Assembly: GCF_000316115.1 (NCBI RefSeq)
Contig: NZ_JH993797.1
Span: 5,132,486 to 5,196,485, forward strand
Source: Leptolyngbya sp. PCC 7375
Lineage (GTDB): Bacteria; Cyanobacteriota; Cyanobacteriia; Phormidesmidales; Phormidesmidaceae
Reading direction: 5' to 3'
DNA: 64,000 bases
In this document: positions 8,138 through 15,535 of the stretch, one piece after another
Position numbering within the stretch: the stretch's first letter is position 1
How the letters are laid out: every line of letters begins with the position of its first letter
Notes under the pieces: model-generated
The model's input: only the letters and a program-made list of their open reading frames with translations
Database searches by the model: none
Told to the model about the DNA's origin: nothing
Position numbers and translations under genes: made by a program

Positions 8138-8596
8138 AACAAAATCGCTAGCGAACTAGGCGACGATTTAAAGGCCTACGGTAAGACTCGATCAGGCAAC
8201 CAAATCAATCAAATTTGGTACAAGTAACTTCTCTAATTAGTCTCTTAATCACCTAAGTTAATGGCCGTAAAGCTAAACATACTATTTCTGATTTTTATGA
8301 GTATATAAAAAAGTTGAATCGAAAAACAGTACTTTTTGATACAAAGGATCTTGAGGCGATCACTGAGTCTCTTTAGAATAGGGATAACGGACATGGAAAA
8401 AGTATGAATATTTCCAAACAACGCCATCTTAACGAAGCCATGTTCGACACTTGAGATTTTTAGATTGGACCACGAGTTTTCTATAGAAACCGCACCGCTG
8501 AAGCCATGGCTTAAGAAAGTAGTAGCTAATGCTTGCTTTTGATGAGCCTCCAACCGGTTGAGGTTTGATCACCTTATTGGAAATGAGGACTTTTGT
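8138..8596. promoter_or_regulatory. Divergent intergenic region between the LysR-type and flavoprotein genes
   Basis: This 459-base AT-rich stretch separates two divergently transcribed genes, the normal position for a LysR operator and both promoters. GAGGA at 8585-8589 is the ribosome site that fixes the flavoprotein start at the GTG of 8597. Small minus-strand ORFs in this stretch (such as 8245-8553) show no family resemblance. I could not place a convincing operator or -10/-35 pair by eye. Confidence 0.5.
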
Positions 8597-10300
8597 GTGA
8601 ATACTCAGCATCTGCAAACAGACTTTTTAGTGATTGGTGGAGGTACCGCCGGGACGATGGCGGGTATCAAGGCCAAGCAGGCTAACCCCGATGCCGATGT
8701 TTTAATCCTGGAAAAGGCTAATATCCGTCGTAGCGGTGCGATCGCAATGGGCATGGATGGCGTCAACACCGCCGTGATCCCCGGCAACTCCACCCCAGAA
8801 CAGTATGTGAGAGAAATCACCATCGCCAACGACGGCGTTTTAGAGCAAAAAAATGTTTACCAAACCGGGCGCTGGGGATTTGAAGTCATCCAAGAGCTGG
8901 AAAGCTGGGGTGTTAAATTTCAAAAAGACACTGAAGGTAACTATGACCTGAAACAGGTACACCGCGTGGGCAAGTACGTACTGCCCATGCCCGAAGGTAA
9001 AGACCTAAAAAAGATTCTTTCTCGCCAGGTTAAACGCCATAAGGTGCGGGTCACCAACCGGGTGATGGCCACTCGGGTCATGGTCAAAGAAGGGCGGGTG
9101 ATTGGAGCCGTCGGCTTTGATGTGCGCAAAGGAGACTTTGTGGTTATCCAAGCGAAAGCCGTGGTGCTGTGTACCGGGGCCTGCGGACGTCTGGGGCTAC
9201 CGGCCTCCGGGTATCTCTATGGCACCTATGAGAATCCCACCAATGCAGGTGACGGCTATTCCATGGCCTACCACGCCGGAGCAGAGCTGACCAACATTGA
9301 ATGTTTTCAGATCAATCCTCTGATCAAAGACTATAACGGTCCCGCCTGTGCCTATGTGGCCAGTCCCTTTGGAGCCTACACCGCCAACGCCGAGGGAAAT
9401 CGCTTCATCAGCTGCGACTATTGGAGTGGTCAGATGATGTTGGAAACCTGGAAAGAGTTGAACTCTGGTAAGGGGCCGGTACACCTGAAGATGTATCACC
9501 TGGATGACGACACCATTTCCGAAATTGAGCGGGTGCTCTGGTCCAATGAACGCCCCAGCCGTGAGCGTTTCCATGAAGGACGAGGGGAAGACTACCGCAC
9601 TCAAGGGGTGGAGATGAACATTTCAGAGATTGGTCTGTGCAGTGGCCACAGCGCCTCCGGTGTTTGGGTCAGTGACAAGGCTGAAACCACCGTACCCGGT
9701 CTCTACGCCGCTGGCGATATGGCCAGTGTGCCCCACAACTACATGATTGGAGCCTTTGTTTCTGGACGCCTGTCCGGCATCAATGCCATGGAGTATGTCC
9801 AAGGCCTAGAGCATGTGGACCCCGACCCAGAGTTTCTCGCAACAGAAAAAGCTCGAATCTATGCCCCCTTGGACCGTCCTGATGGCGTGCCTCATACCCA
9901 GGTGGAGTATAAGCTGCGTCGCTATGTGAATGATTATCTACAGCCGCCCAAATCTCCTACCAAGATGGATATTGGTCTCGCCGCCTTTGAGCGGTATCAC
10001 GAAACCCTAGATTTGATGGGAGCCCGCGACCCCCATGAGCTGATGCGCTGTATGGAGGTTCACTTTATCCGAGACTGTGCCGAAATGGCGGCCCGAGCAT
10101 CTCTTTATCGTAAGGAGAGTCGCTGGGGACTTTATCACTATCGTCTGGATTACCCTGAGAAAAATGATGAGGAATGGTTCTGTCATGTGAACTTAAAGAA
10201 AACAGAATCGGGTGAGATGGAAATGTTTAAGCGCCCGGTGGCTCCTTACATTGTGGAGGTGGATCTGCAGCAGGAAGTGTATGACGTGGCGGTACGGTAG
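8597..10300 (+). CDS. AprA-like FAD-dependent oxidoreductase (fumarate reductase/APS reductase flavoprotein family)
   Basis: This 567-residue protein belongs to the flavoprotein superfamily of fumarate reductase, succinate dehydrogenase and APS reductase alpha subunits. The FAD-binding VIGGGTAGTMAG lies near residues 11-22, the second nucleotide motif is LYAAGDMASVPHNYMIGA, and VVLCTGACGRLG lies between them. Overall length and the INPLIKDYNGP stretch recall AprA more than FrdA or SdhA, but I cannot confirm the AprA catalytic residues from memory. The GTG at 8597 has GAGGA seven bases upstream; the TTG at 8558 has none. Eighty bases downstream is a small two-cluster ferredoxin, as AprB partners AprA. 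Its substrate is unknown: it could reduce or oxidise a sulfur or nitrogen compound imported by the upstream transporter. Current databases often label this type only as fumarate reductase-like. Confidence 0.8.
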   Translation: MNTQHLQTDFLVIGGGTAGTMAGIKAKQANPDADVLILEKANIRRSGAIAMGMDGVNTAVIPGNSTPEQYVREITIANDGVLEQKNVYQTGRWGFEVIQELESWGVKFQKDTEGNYDLKQVHRVGKYVLPMPEGKDLKKILSRQVKRHKVRVTNRVMATRVMVKEGRVIGAVGFDVRKGDFVVIQAKAVVLCTGACGRLGLPASGYLYGTYENPTNAGDGYSMAYHAGAELTNIECFQINPLIKDYNGPACAYVASPFGAYTANAEGNRFISCDYWSGQMMLETWKELNSGKGPVHLKMYHLDDDTISEIERVLWSNERPSRERFHEGRGEDYRTQGVEMNISEIGLCSGHSASGVWVSDKAETTVPGLYAAGDMASVPHNYMIGAFVSGRLSGINAMEYVQGLEHVDPDPEFLATEKARIYAPLDRPDGVPHTQVEYKLRRYVNDYLQPPKSPTKMDIGLAAFERYHETLDLMGARDPHELMRCMEVHFIRDCAEMAARASLYRKESRWGLYHYRLDYPEKNDEEWFCHVNLKKTESGEMEMFKRPVAPYIVEVDLQQEVYDVAVR

Positions 10301-10304
10301 GGAT

Positions 10305-10342
10305 CGTTTGTAGGGGCGTTCCATGGAACACCTCTACAAACG
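10305..10342. repeat. Imperfect palindromic hairpin, dispersed repeat family (copy B)
   Basis: CGTTTGTAG and CTACAAACG flank a diverged GTTCCATGGAAC core, giving a stem of roughly 17 base pairs with mismatches. It lies in the 79-base gap between the flavoprotein and ferredoxin genes, five bases after the flavoprotein stop. It may stabilise or punctuate the transcript. There is no T-run for a classical terminator. Confidence 0.7.
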
Positions 10343-10379
10343 ACGAAAAATTTCTGTTCTTTAAGTGAGAAACCCATCT

Positions 10380-10607
10380 ATGGCTCTAACCACCCAGCGT
10401 GTTGATGTCCCGGTAATTGTGGACGAATCCAAATGTCTCGAAAAATGTACGGCCTGCATCGAAGTCTGCCCCCTGGATGTGTTGGTGAAAAACCCCGAGA
10501 CTGGCAAAGCCTATATGAAATACGACGAGTGTTGGTTTTGCCTTCCCTGTGAGAAGGAATGTCCCACCAATGCCATTACTGTTCAGATTCCGTTTCTACT
10601 GCGTTAG
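10380..10607 (+). CDS. Two-[4Fe-4S] ferredoxin, AprB-like partner of the flavoprotein
   Basis: This 75-residue iron-sulfur protein has two cluster motifs: CLEKCTACIEVCP (C-x3-C-x2-C-x3-CP) and CWFCLPCEKECP (C-x2-C-x2-C-x3-CP), each supplying three ligands of one cluster and the fourth of the other. The spacing resembles the N-terminal ferredoxin domain of AprB, but the AprB tail that wraps around AprA is absent, since AprB is about twice this length. It should pass electrons to or from the AprA-like flavoprotein encoded upstream. The ATG at 10380 is chosen over a GTG at 10365, which overlaps a weak AAGTGAG ribosome site. The HEAT-repeat gene follows 15 bases later, so the genes are co-transcribed. 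Confidence 0.88.
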   Translation: MALTTQRVDVPVIVDESKCLEKCTACIEVCPLDVLVKNPETGKAYMKYDECWFCLPCEKECPTNAITVQIPFLLR

Positions 10608-10622
10608 GGAGAAAAACTCACC

Positions 10623-11603
10623 ATGGCCCATACCGACCTTGATCCAGAAGTGGTGCAGTGGGTAGAAATGTTGCGATCGCCAGACCTCAACGACCGCCTG
10701 GTGGCTGCCAAATCACTACAGTACCTGGGGGATGAAGACGCCATTGACGCCCTGATCCAGAGCTTGAATGACGAGAGTCCCAGGGTCCAGGAGATTGCCG
10801 TAACCGCCCTCTGGGAAATGGCAAACCCAGTGGTGATCCCGCCGCTGTTGGACTGTTTAAGTTCTGACCATGAACCCGAGGTGCGGGAGGAGGCCCTGTC
10901 AGCGTTAAAGGAGCTGGTCGCTCCTGACGATTTACTCAAGCTGTTGGATGCGATTCAAGTCAATGACGAAAACGTGCAGCTGAATGTGCTAATCCTGCTG
11001 CGCAAAATTCACGATGCCCAGGCGTTGCCCTATATTCTGCCATTCTTTGAGTCTGAGAATCCGGTGCTGCGGGAGGCATCTGTTGTCACCCTGCGGTACC
11101 TGAACCAGGTGGTGCGTTGTGAGCCTGCCCTTGCCCTGGCCAAAGATACTCATGATGAGGTCAGGCGGTCGGCGATTTTGACCCTGGGTTATTTGAGTGA
11201 TGAGGCGGTGGTGCCGATGTTGTGTAGTGCGATCGCAACCGATCCAGACTGGCAGGTACGACGCAATGCGGCCCAATCCCTTGACCTCCATGCCACCGCT
11301 GCGGCCACACCAGCCCTAACCCAGGCATTGGCCGATGACCACTGGCAGGTGCGCAAATTTACCGCCCGTGCCCTACAGAAAGTTGCCACCGATGAGACCA
11401 TTCCCACCCTGATCAAAGCCCTTTCTGACGAGTATTCCGATGTGCGACGAGATGCCGCCATTGCCCTGGGCAACTTAGGTAATCCTGAAGTCTTACCAGC
11501 CCTAAAACAAACTCTCGATGACCCAGATCGGGACGTACAGATTTTCTCTCAGCGGGCCATTCAAAAGATTCAGGATCAGCTAGCGGAAGCGTCCAATGCC
11601 TAA
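10623..11603 (+). CDS. HEAT-repeat protein (PBS-lyase-type repeats)
   Basis: This 326-residue protein consists almost entirely of about ten tandem HEAT-like helical repeats of roughly 30 residues. Repeated patterns include LVAAKSLQYLGDEDAIDALI, VREEALSALKEL, WQVRRNAAQSLDLHATAAAT, WQVRKFTARALQKVATDETI and VRRDAAIALGNLGNPEVLPA. Such repeats form a curved protein-binding solenoid; cyanobacterial relatives include phycobilin lyases and enzyme chaperones. No chromophore-lyase residues can be claimed here. Its place between the ferredoxin and Mrp genes, with an 8-base overlap into the latter, suggests a scaffold or maturation factor for the flavoprotein-ferredoxin enzyme. That role is inferred. Confidence 0.85.
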   Translation: MAHTDLDPEVVQWVEMLRSPDLNDRLVAAKSLQYLGDEDAIDALIQSLNDESPRVQEIAVTALWEMANPVVIPPLLDCLSSDHEPEVREEALSALKELVAPDDLLKLLDAIQVNDENVQLNVLILLRKIHDAQALPYILPFFESENPVLREASVVTLRYLNQVVRCEPALALAKDTHDEVRRSAILTLGYLSDEAVVPMLCSAIATDPDWQVRRNAAQSLDLHATAAATPALTQALADDHWQVRKFTARALQKVATDETIPTLIKALSDEYSDVRRDAAIALGNLGNPEVLPALKQTLDDPDRDVQIFSQRAIQKIQDQLAEASNA

Positions 11604-12717
11604 CCATGACTCTCCCTTTGTTCGTGCCCCTCACCAGTCCCCCGATGCCGTCCCTGATAATCCGGTGATAGCCATCCGCAAACAGGCGGCTATTCGATGT
11701 CTCAAGCAGGTTGTTGAACCGATGCTCAACAAAAACATTGTTGACCTGGGCATGGTACGCAACCTGCGAGTGGTGGATAACTATGTGTATCTGAAGCTTT
11801 ATATCGGTGTCCACCAGCATGACCTTAAGGAGCAGGCGCAGTTAGCCCTGGGAGATTTAGATTGGTGTCAAAAAGCCTACATTCAGATTTGCACCATTCC
11901 TGGGGTGCGCACGACGCTGGCCGTATCCAGCGGCAAGGGCGGTGTTGGTAAGTCCACCACAGCTGTGAATCTAGCTGCCGCCCTGACAAAAACCGGGGCT
12001 AAGGTGGGTCTTCTGGATGCTGACATCTACGGTCCCAATGTGCCCCAGATGTTGGGGCTTGCTCAAACTACGGTTGAGGTGATTGACACACCGGAGGGGC
12101 AGCGCTTCAAACCCTTGGAGGCCCACGGCATTAAGGTCATGTCGGTGGGACTGCTGGCAGAGCCTGACCATCCTTTAGCCTGGCGTGGACCCGTACTACA
12201 TAAGATTATCACCCAGTTTATCCAGGATGTGGATTGGGGAGAGTTAGACTATCTTTTGATTGATCTGCCCCCCGGTACCGGTGACGCCCAGATTACCATT
12301 ATTCAAGAGAGCCCTATCTGCGGCGTGGTAATGGTAACAACGCCGCAACAGGTGGCAGTCTCAGACGTGCGGCGCAGTATCCACATGTTTCGTCAGGTGG
12401 GCGTGCCCGTCCTCGGTCTGGTGGAAAACATGAGCTACCTGATCTGCGGCTGTTGTGGGGAGCGCACATCAATTTTTGGTAGTGGTGGCGGCGAGCAAAT
12501 GGCCCAGGAACTATCCGTGCCGCTGCTGGGTCAGGTGCCCATCGATCCTCAGATCTGTCAGGGAGGTGATAGGGGTCAGCCTTTACCTTTAGCCGATGGA
12601 GAGGCTCCTTTGTCACAAGTATTTGCTGCGATCGCTACTGGTTTGAATCATACATTTTCTCCGACTGTAGATCGGACAGAAAATCATATAATCAATCAGA
12701 CAACAACGGCGTTCTAA
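11596..12717 (+). CDS. Mrp/NBP35-type iron-sulfur carrier ATPase, locus-associated paralog
   Basis: This 373-residue protein has an N-terminal FSCA/DUF59-like domain (about residues 25-90, MLNKNIVDLGMVRNL) and a deviant Walker A P-loop SSGKGGVGKST, with DADIYGPNVPQ and LIDLPPGTGDAQ as further ATPase motifs. In the C-terminal third, YLICGCCGERTSIFGSGGG carries the CxxC that in Mrp/NBP35 proteins binds a bridging [4Fe-4S] cluster. Such proteins deliver Fe-S clusters to target enzymes. The start overlaps the HEAT gene by eight bases, so translation is probably coupled. A second Mrp at 28382-29452 lacks the CxxC and is likely the housekeeping copy, so this one is probably dedicated to the ferredoxin or its partner. 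Confidence 0.88.
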   Translation: MPNHDSPFVRAPHQSPDAVPDNPVIAIRKQAAIRCLKQVVEPMLNKNIVDLGMVRNLRVVDNYVYLKLYIGVHQHDLKEQAQLALGDLDWCQKAYIQICTIPGVRTTLAVSSGKGGVGKSTTAVNLAAALTKTGAKVGLLDADIYGPNVPQMLGLAQTTVEVIDTPEGQRFKPLEAHGIKVMSVGLLAEPDHPLAWRGPVLHKIITQFIQDVDWGELDYLLIDLPPGTGDAQITIIQESPICGVVMVTTPQQVAVSDVRRSIHMFRQVGVPVLGLVENMSYLICGCCGERTSIFGSGGGEQMAQELSVPLLGQVPIDPQICQGGDRGQPLPLADGEAPLSQVFAAIATGLNHTFSPTVDRTENHIINQTTTAF

Positions 12718-12755
12718 GGATAGAGGAATTAACAAAATCCACGTTCCTCGACGTC

Positions 12756-12797
12756 ATAAATAGAGGACTGAGCGGAATAAATAGAGGACTGAGCGGA
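12756..12797. repeat. Two tandem copies of a 21-bp unit
   Basis: ATAAATAGAGGACTGAGCGG plus A is repeated exactly at 12756-12776 and 12777-12797 and is followed by GTCGAAGTCC. The GACTGAGCGGAGTCGAAGTC sequence belongs to the same dispersed family as the element at 5956-6070. It lies in the gap between the Mrp and EamA genes. Confidence 0.8.
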
Positions 12798-12920
12798 GTC
12801 GAAGTCCGGCTTAGGTAGAATTTATTTAATTTCTACTCCTAAGCTTCTGTTTGTTGTTTAACGATCCTCAGACACTGAGCGCGTCGGCTTTTAGCCCAGG
12901 AATGGCTTTACCTTAAACCC

Positions 12921-13781
12921 ATGTCCTATCATGCACCTGCCCTGAAAACTTCAATTCTGACTAGTTGTACGCTAATTGCGTTTGCCGCCAATTCCTTACT
13001 TACCCGCATGGCCCTGGGTCCCGGCTCCATTGATGCAGCCAGTTTTATGACGCTGCGATTAGTCTCTGGTGCGGTCATGTTGTTAGCCATGATGACGTTC
13101 TCTCAGAGAAAGCCTGTTGTAAAGCTTCAGGGCAAATGGACAGCCGCATTGATGCTGTTTCTCTACGCAGTTACCTTTTCGTTTTCATACTTGCAACTAG
13201 CTGCAGGCACCGGAGCCTTAATTCTTTTTGGCTCAGTGCAGGTAACGATGATTTTAGTTGCCTTAAAGCAGGGGGAAACGCCACATCCATGGGAATGGGC
13301 AGGATTACTACTGGCACTGATGGGATTGTTATATCTGGTATCACCCGGTTTGGCAGCGCCGCCAGTGGTGGGCTCTGTACTGATGGTGATGGCAGGTATC
13401 GCCTGGGGATTTTACTCGCTGCTCGGTCGTGGAAGCCAGGATCCAGTGGCCTATACAACGGCTAATTTTGTACGGGCAGTTCCCTTTACCGTTGGGGTGA
13501 GTCTGATCAGCCTATCGGAGATGCACCTGACTCTGACGGGTGTGGTTTTAGCCTTGTTATCAGGGGCGCTGGCCTCCGGTGTGGGCTATGCAATTTGGTA
13601 TGCGGCGCTAAAGGGTCTAACGGCAACGCGGGCGGCAACAGTGCAGTTGGCAGTGCCTGTGATTGCTGCATTAGGGGGGATTTTATTTTTGCAAGAGACA
13701 TTGAGCGCACGATTGGTCTTAGCGTCTTTGCTGATTTTAGGTGGCATTGGCCTAGCCGTCATGGGACGTAGCGAGCAGTAA
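12921..13781 (+). CDS. EamA/DMT family transporter
   Basis: This 286-residue integral membrane protein has ten predicted segments in two EamA repeats (about residues 12-140 and 150-280). Family features are the early LIAFAANSLLTRMAL, the MTLRLVSGAVMLL helix, and the paired second repeat beginning SVLMVMAGIAWGFYSLLGRG and ending PVIAALGGILFLQETLSARL. DMT carriers export or import small metabolites, and the substrate cannot be told from sequence. It follows the Mrp gene by 203 bases, across a repeat, so it may be a separate unit. Co-direction with the redox locus leaves open a role in exporting a product. Confidence 0.85.
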   Translation: MSYHAPALKTSILTSCTLIAFAANSLLTRMALGPGSIDAASFMTLRLVSGAVMLLAMMTFSQRKPVVKLQGKWTAALMLFLYAVTFSFSYLQLAAGTGALILFGSVQVTMILVALKQGETPHPWEWAGLLLALMGLLYLVSPGLAAPPVVGSVLMVMAGIAWGFYSLLGRGSQDPVAYTTANFVRAVPFTVGVSLISLSEMHLTLTGVVLALLSGALASGVGYAIWYAALKGLTATRAATVQLAVPVIAALGGILFLQETLSARLVLASLLILGGIGLAVMGRSEQ

Positions 13782-13863
13782 GCGACATGCGTTCAAAGAG
13801 TCTCTCTGGAGCTTAAGCGTTGCTCTGTCCACACCCAACGCAGTGTTAGTTGGCTGACCGAAA

Positions 13864-14253
13864 TTACCATTGTACGGTTTGCAAACCTTCCACATGCTGA
13901 AAATGGGCATCGCGTGTGACTAGCACTAAATCATACTGCAGGGCTAGTGCCGCAATCCAGATGTCATTTTCAGGTAGTGGACGGCCTTTTACTCTCAACC
14001 GATTTTTAACATCACCATACTGTCGGGCTGTAACAGCGTCACAATCAACAATAGTGACATCTGTAACAAACTCTTCAATCCGTTCTAGATTTTTCTGAAC
14101 CCGCCCAGACTTCCTTGCACCGTAATGCAGTTCTCCAAGGGCAATGCTAGGGATAAAGATTTCATCAGACTGCTCCAGCTGTTCAATGATTGATGCTTGC
14201 CCAGCAAAGAGTCCAATGATGATGTTGGTATCGAGTAAGTAGCTACCACTCAT
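13864..14253 (-). CDS. vapC: VapC-like PIN-domain ribonuclease toxin
   Basis: This 129-residue PIN-domain protein carries the acidic residues expected for Mg-dependent RNase activity: LLDTNIIIGLF near the start, the glutamate in ALGELHYGA, aspartate in NDIWIAALAL, and VTRDAHF. It resembles type II VapC toxins. Its start overlaps the end of the upstream antitoxin gene by 11 bases, the classic coupled arrangement. The ORF looks intact with no missing catalytic acid. Confidence 0.88.
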   Translation of the reverse strand: MSGSYLLDTNIIIGLFAGQASIIEQLEQSDEIFIPSIALGELHYGARKSGRVQKNLERIEEFVTDVTIVDCDAVTARQYGDVKNRLRVKGRPLPENDIWIAALALQYDLVLVTRDAHFQHVEGLQTVQW

Positions 14254-14470
14254 CCAAATCTACCTGTTCGCAACCTTCCTCAATAGCATCCTGCATTAGA
14301 GTTAGATCATCCGATTGGATAGAACCAGCAAACTTAAGCAACTTGTGGCCAGGGGTGCCTTGAATTCTGACTTGGCCCAATATACGGGCAAATTGCAGAA
14401 CTTGCTGCTGCAATGACTGCGGCATATTGCTTAGCTGCTCAATGACTTGATCAATGATGGATAAACTCAT
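14243..14470 (-). CDS. Antitoxin of the adjacent VapC-like toxin
   Basis: This 75-residue small acidic protein ends CEQVDLDEW. Its N-terminal half (IIDQVIEQLSNMPQSLQQQV) resembles cyanobacterial antitoxins paired with VapC. The ATG at 14470 follows GAGGAGG directly. A GTG two codons upstream overlaps that ribosome site and is rejected. No recognisable DNA-binding fold is evident by eye. The call rests mainly on overlap with the toxin gene and on size. Confidence 0.75.
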   Translation of the reverse strand: MSLSIIDQVIEQLSNMPQSLQQQVLQFARILGQVRIQGTPGHKLLKFAGSIQSDDLTLMQDAIEEGCEQVDLDEW

Positions 14471-14625
14471 TTTCACCTCCTCATTAATTCAATTTTACAG
14501 GTTCTAAAGGGGCTACAGCTACAGTCCGTCAAAGACTATGCTCTTTAATTCAGGAATACCTAGGCGAGCAGTAAACGTATGTGTGTACTATGCTATAAAT
14601 AAGCCAGATTTTACGGGTTGATTCA

Positions 14626-15009
14626 ATGACTTTACAAACCCTAAAGGAGCAGGCGTCTCAGCTACCTGTGAGTGAGCGTATTGAACTGATCACAGCGCTT
14701 GTGCAGTCATTGCCTGATGCTCAAGCTGAAGAAAGCTGGCAATATTTAGTATCTCGTCCTCATCCCTGGCGAAAGCAGCTTTATGTAAAAGGGCGTAAGC
14801 TCCTAGCTTCAACAATTTGGCAAGATCTAAAAGTCAATCATATGACGGCTGAAGATGCTGTTGAAAATTGGAATTTACCCCTATCTGCAATCAATGAAGC
14901 TATTCGATATTGTGACAACCATCAAGATTTAATCAAGCTTGAAGCAGACGAAGAACGCTATCGCCTGGAAACGAAAGGAGTCTCTTTTGTCCCTGAAAAT
15001 GCTGCTTGA
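14626..15009 (+). CDS. DUF433-like antitoxin, no intact partner toxin
   Basis: In this 127-residue protein the first 30 residues (LKEQASQLPVSERIELITAL) match the short N-terminal segment of many cyanobacterial antitoxins. Residues about 48-105 (LYVKGRKLLASTIWQDLKVN, MTAEDAVENWNLPLSAINEA) match the DUF433 helix-turn-helix domain. DUF433 antitoxins usually overlap a DUF5615 PIN toxin downstream. Here an ATG at the expected overlap (ATGCTGCTTGAT, 14999 onward) runs only 16 codons to a TAG and shows no PIN domain beyond MLLD, so the partner is absent or destroyed. TATAAA near 14595 could be the -10 box. Confidence 0.7.
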   Translation: MTLQTLKEQASQLPVSERIELITALVQSLPDAQAEESWQYLVSRPHPWRKQLYVKGRKLLASTIWQDLKVNHMTAEDAVENWNLPLSAINEAIRYCDNHQDLIKLEADEERYRLETKGVSFVPENAA

Positions 15010-15121
15010 TAGGGTGCACAAAAATACTGAGCAATTTGCTTTTCTTTAGAATCCATTGATTAATAGACATCTGCTATATTAGCTGAAACGAATGTTCATA
15101 TAAATTTATAAGAAAGAATCG

Positions 15122-15535
15122 ATGGATCCTCTAACAATATTGATTGCAGTTGCAGGTATTGTTGCAACAGGTTCTTTGACCAAGATCGGTGAAAATATTA
15201 CTGATGAAACTCTTTCGCAGTCTAAATTACTACTATCTGAAATAAGAAAGAGTGCACCTAAAACTGCAAATGCCATTGAGAATGTTGATCGTCAGAGAAT
15301 AGATTATGGCCAAGCTTTTCAAGAAATTAACGCAGCTTCTAAAACTGATAAAAGCTTAACTGAGTTACTGGAAAAAATGAGACTGTTAGTATCAAATAAC
15401 TTGATATTAAAGGAGTTAGTAGAGCAAGAATTGAATCAGGCTAATCCTCAATTATCTACAGTAATCGAAGATTGGAAAGGGATCAACATCAAAGGTGGAA
15501 CTAATACAATTGCCGGCAATACCTTTAACTTTTGA
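15122..15535 (+). CDS. Small helical protein upstream of, and in frame with, the NACHT ATPase
   Basis: This 137-residue protein starts with a hydrophobic segment (LTILIAVAGIVATGSLTKIG), continues as helical charged sequence, and ends NIKGGTNTIAGNTFNF. Proteins of this layout commonly sit next to NACHT/STAND genes in cyanobacteria; I do not recognise a named domain. It ends at TGA 15533-15535, and the same reading frame continues without a further stop into the NACHT gene. It may therefore be the N-terminal part of one protein split by a nonsense change, or a separate partner. An AAGAAAG ribosome site precedes the ATG. Base composition is markedly AT-rich compared with the flanks. Confidence 0.65.
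   Translation: MDPLTILIAVAGIVATGSLTKIGENITDETLSQSKLLLSEIRKSAPKTANAIENVDRQRIDYGQAFQEINAASKTDKSLTELLEKMRLLVSNNLILKELVEQELNQANPQLSTVIEDWKGINIKGGTNTIAGNTFNF

Noticed and set aside
8245..8617. Minus-strand ORFs in the LysR/flavoprotein intergenic region
   Set aside because: No family resemblance, AT-rich chance composition, and they occupy the expected divergent promoter.
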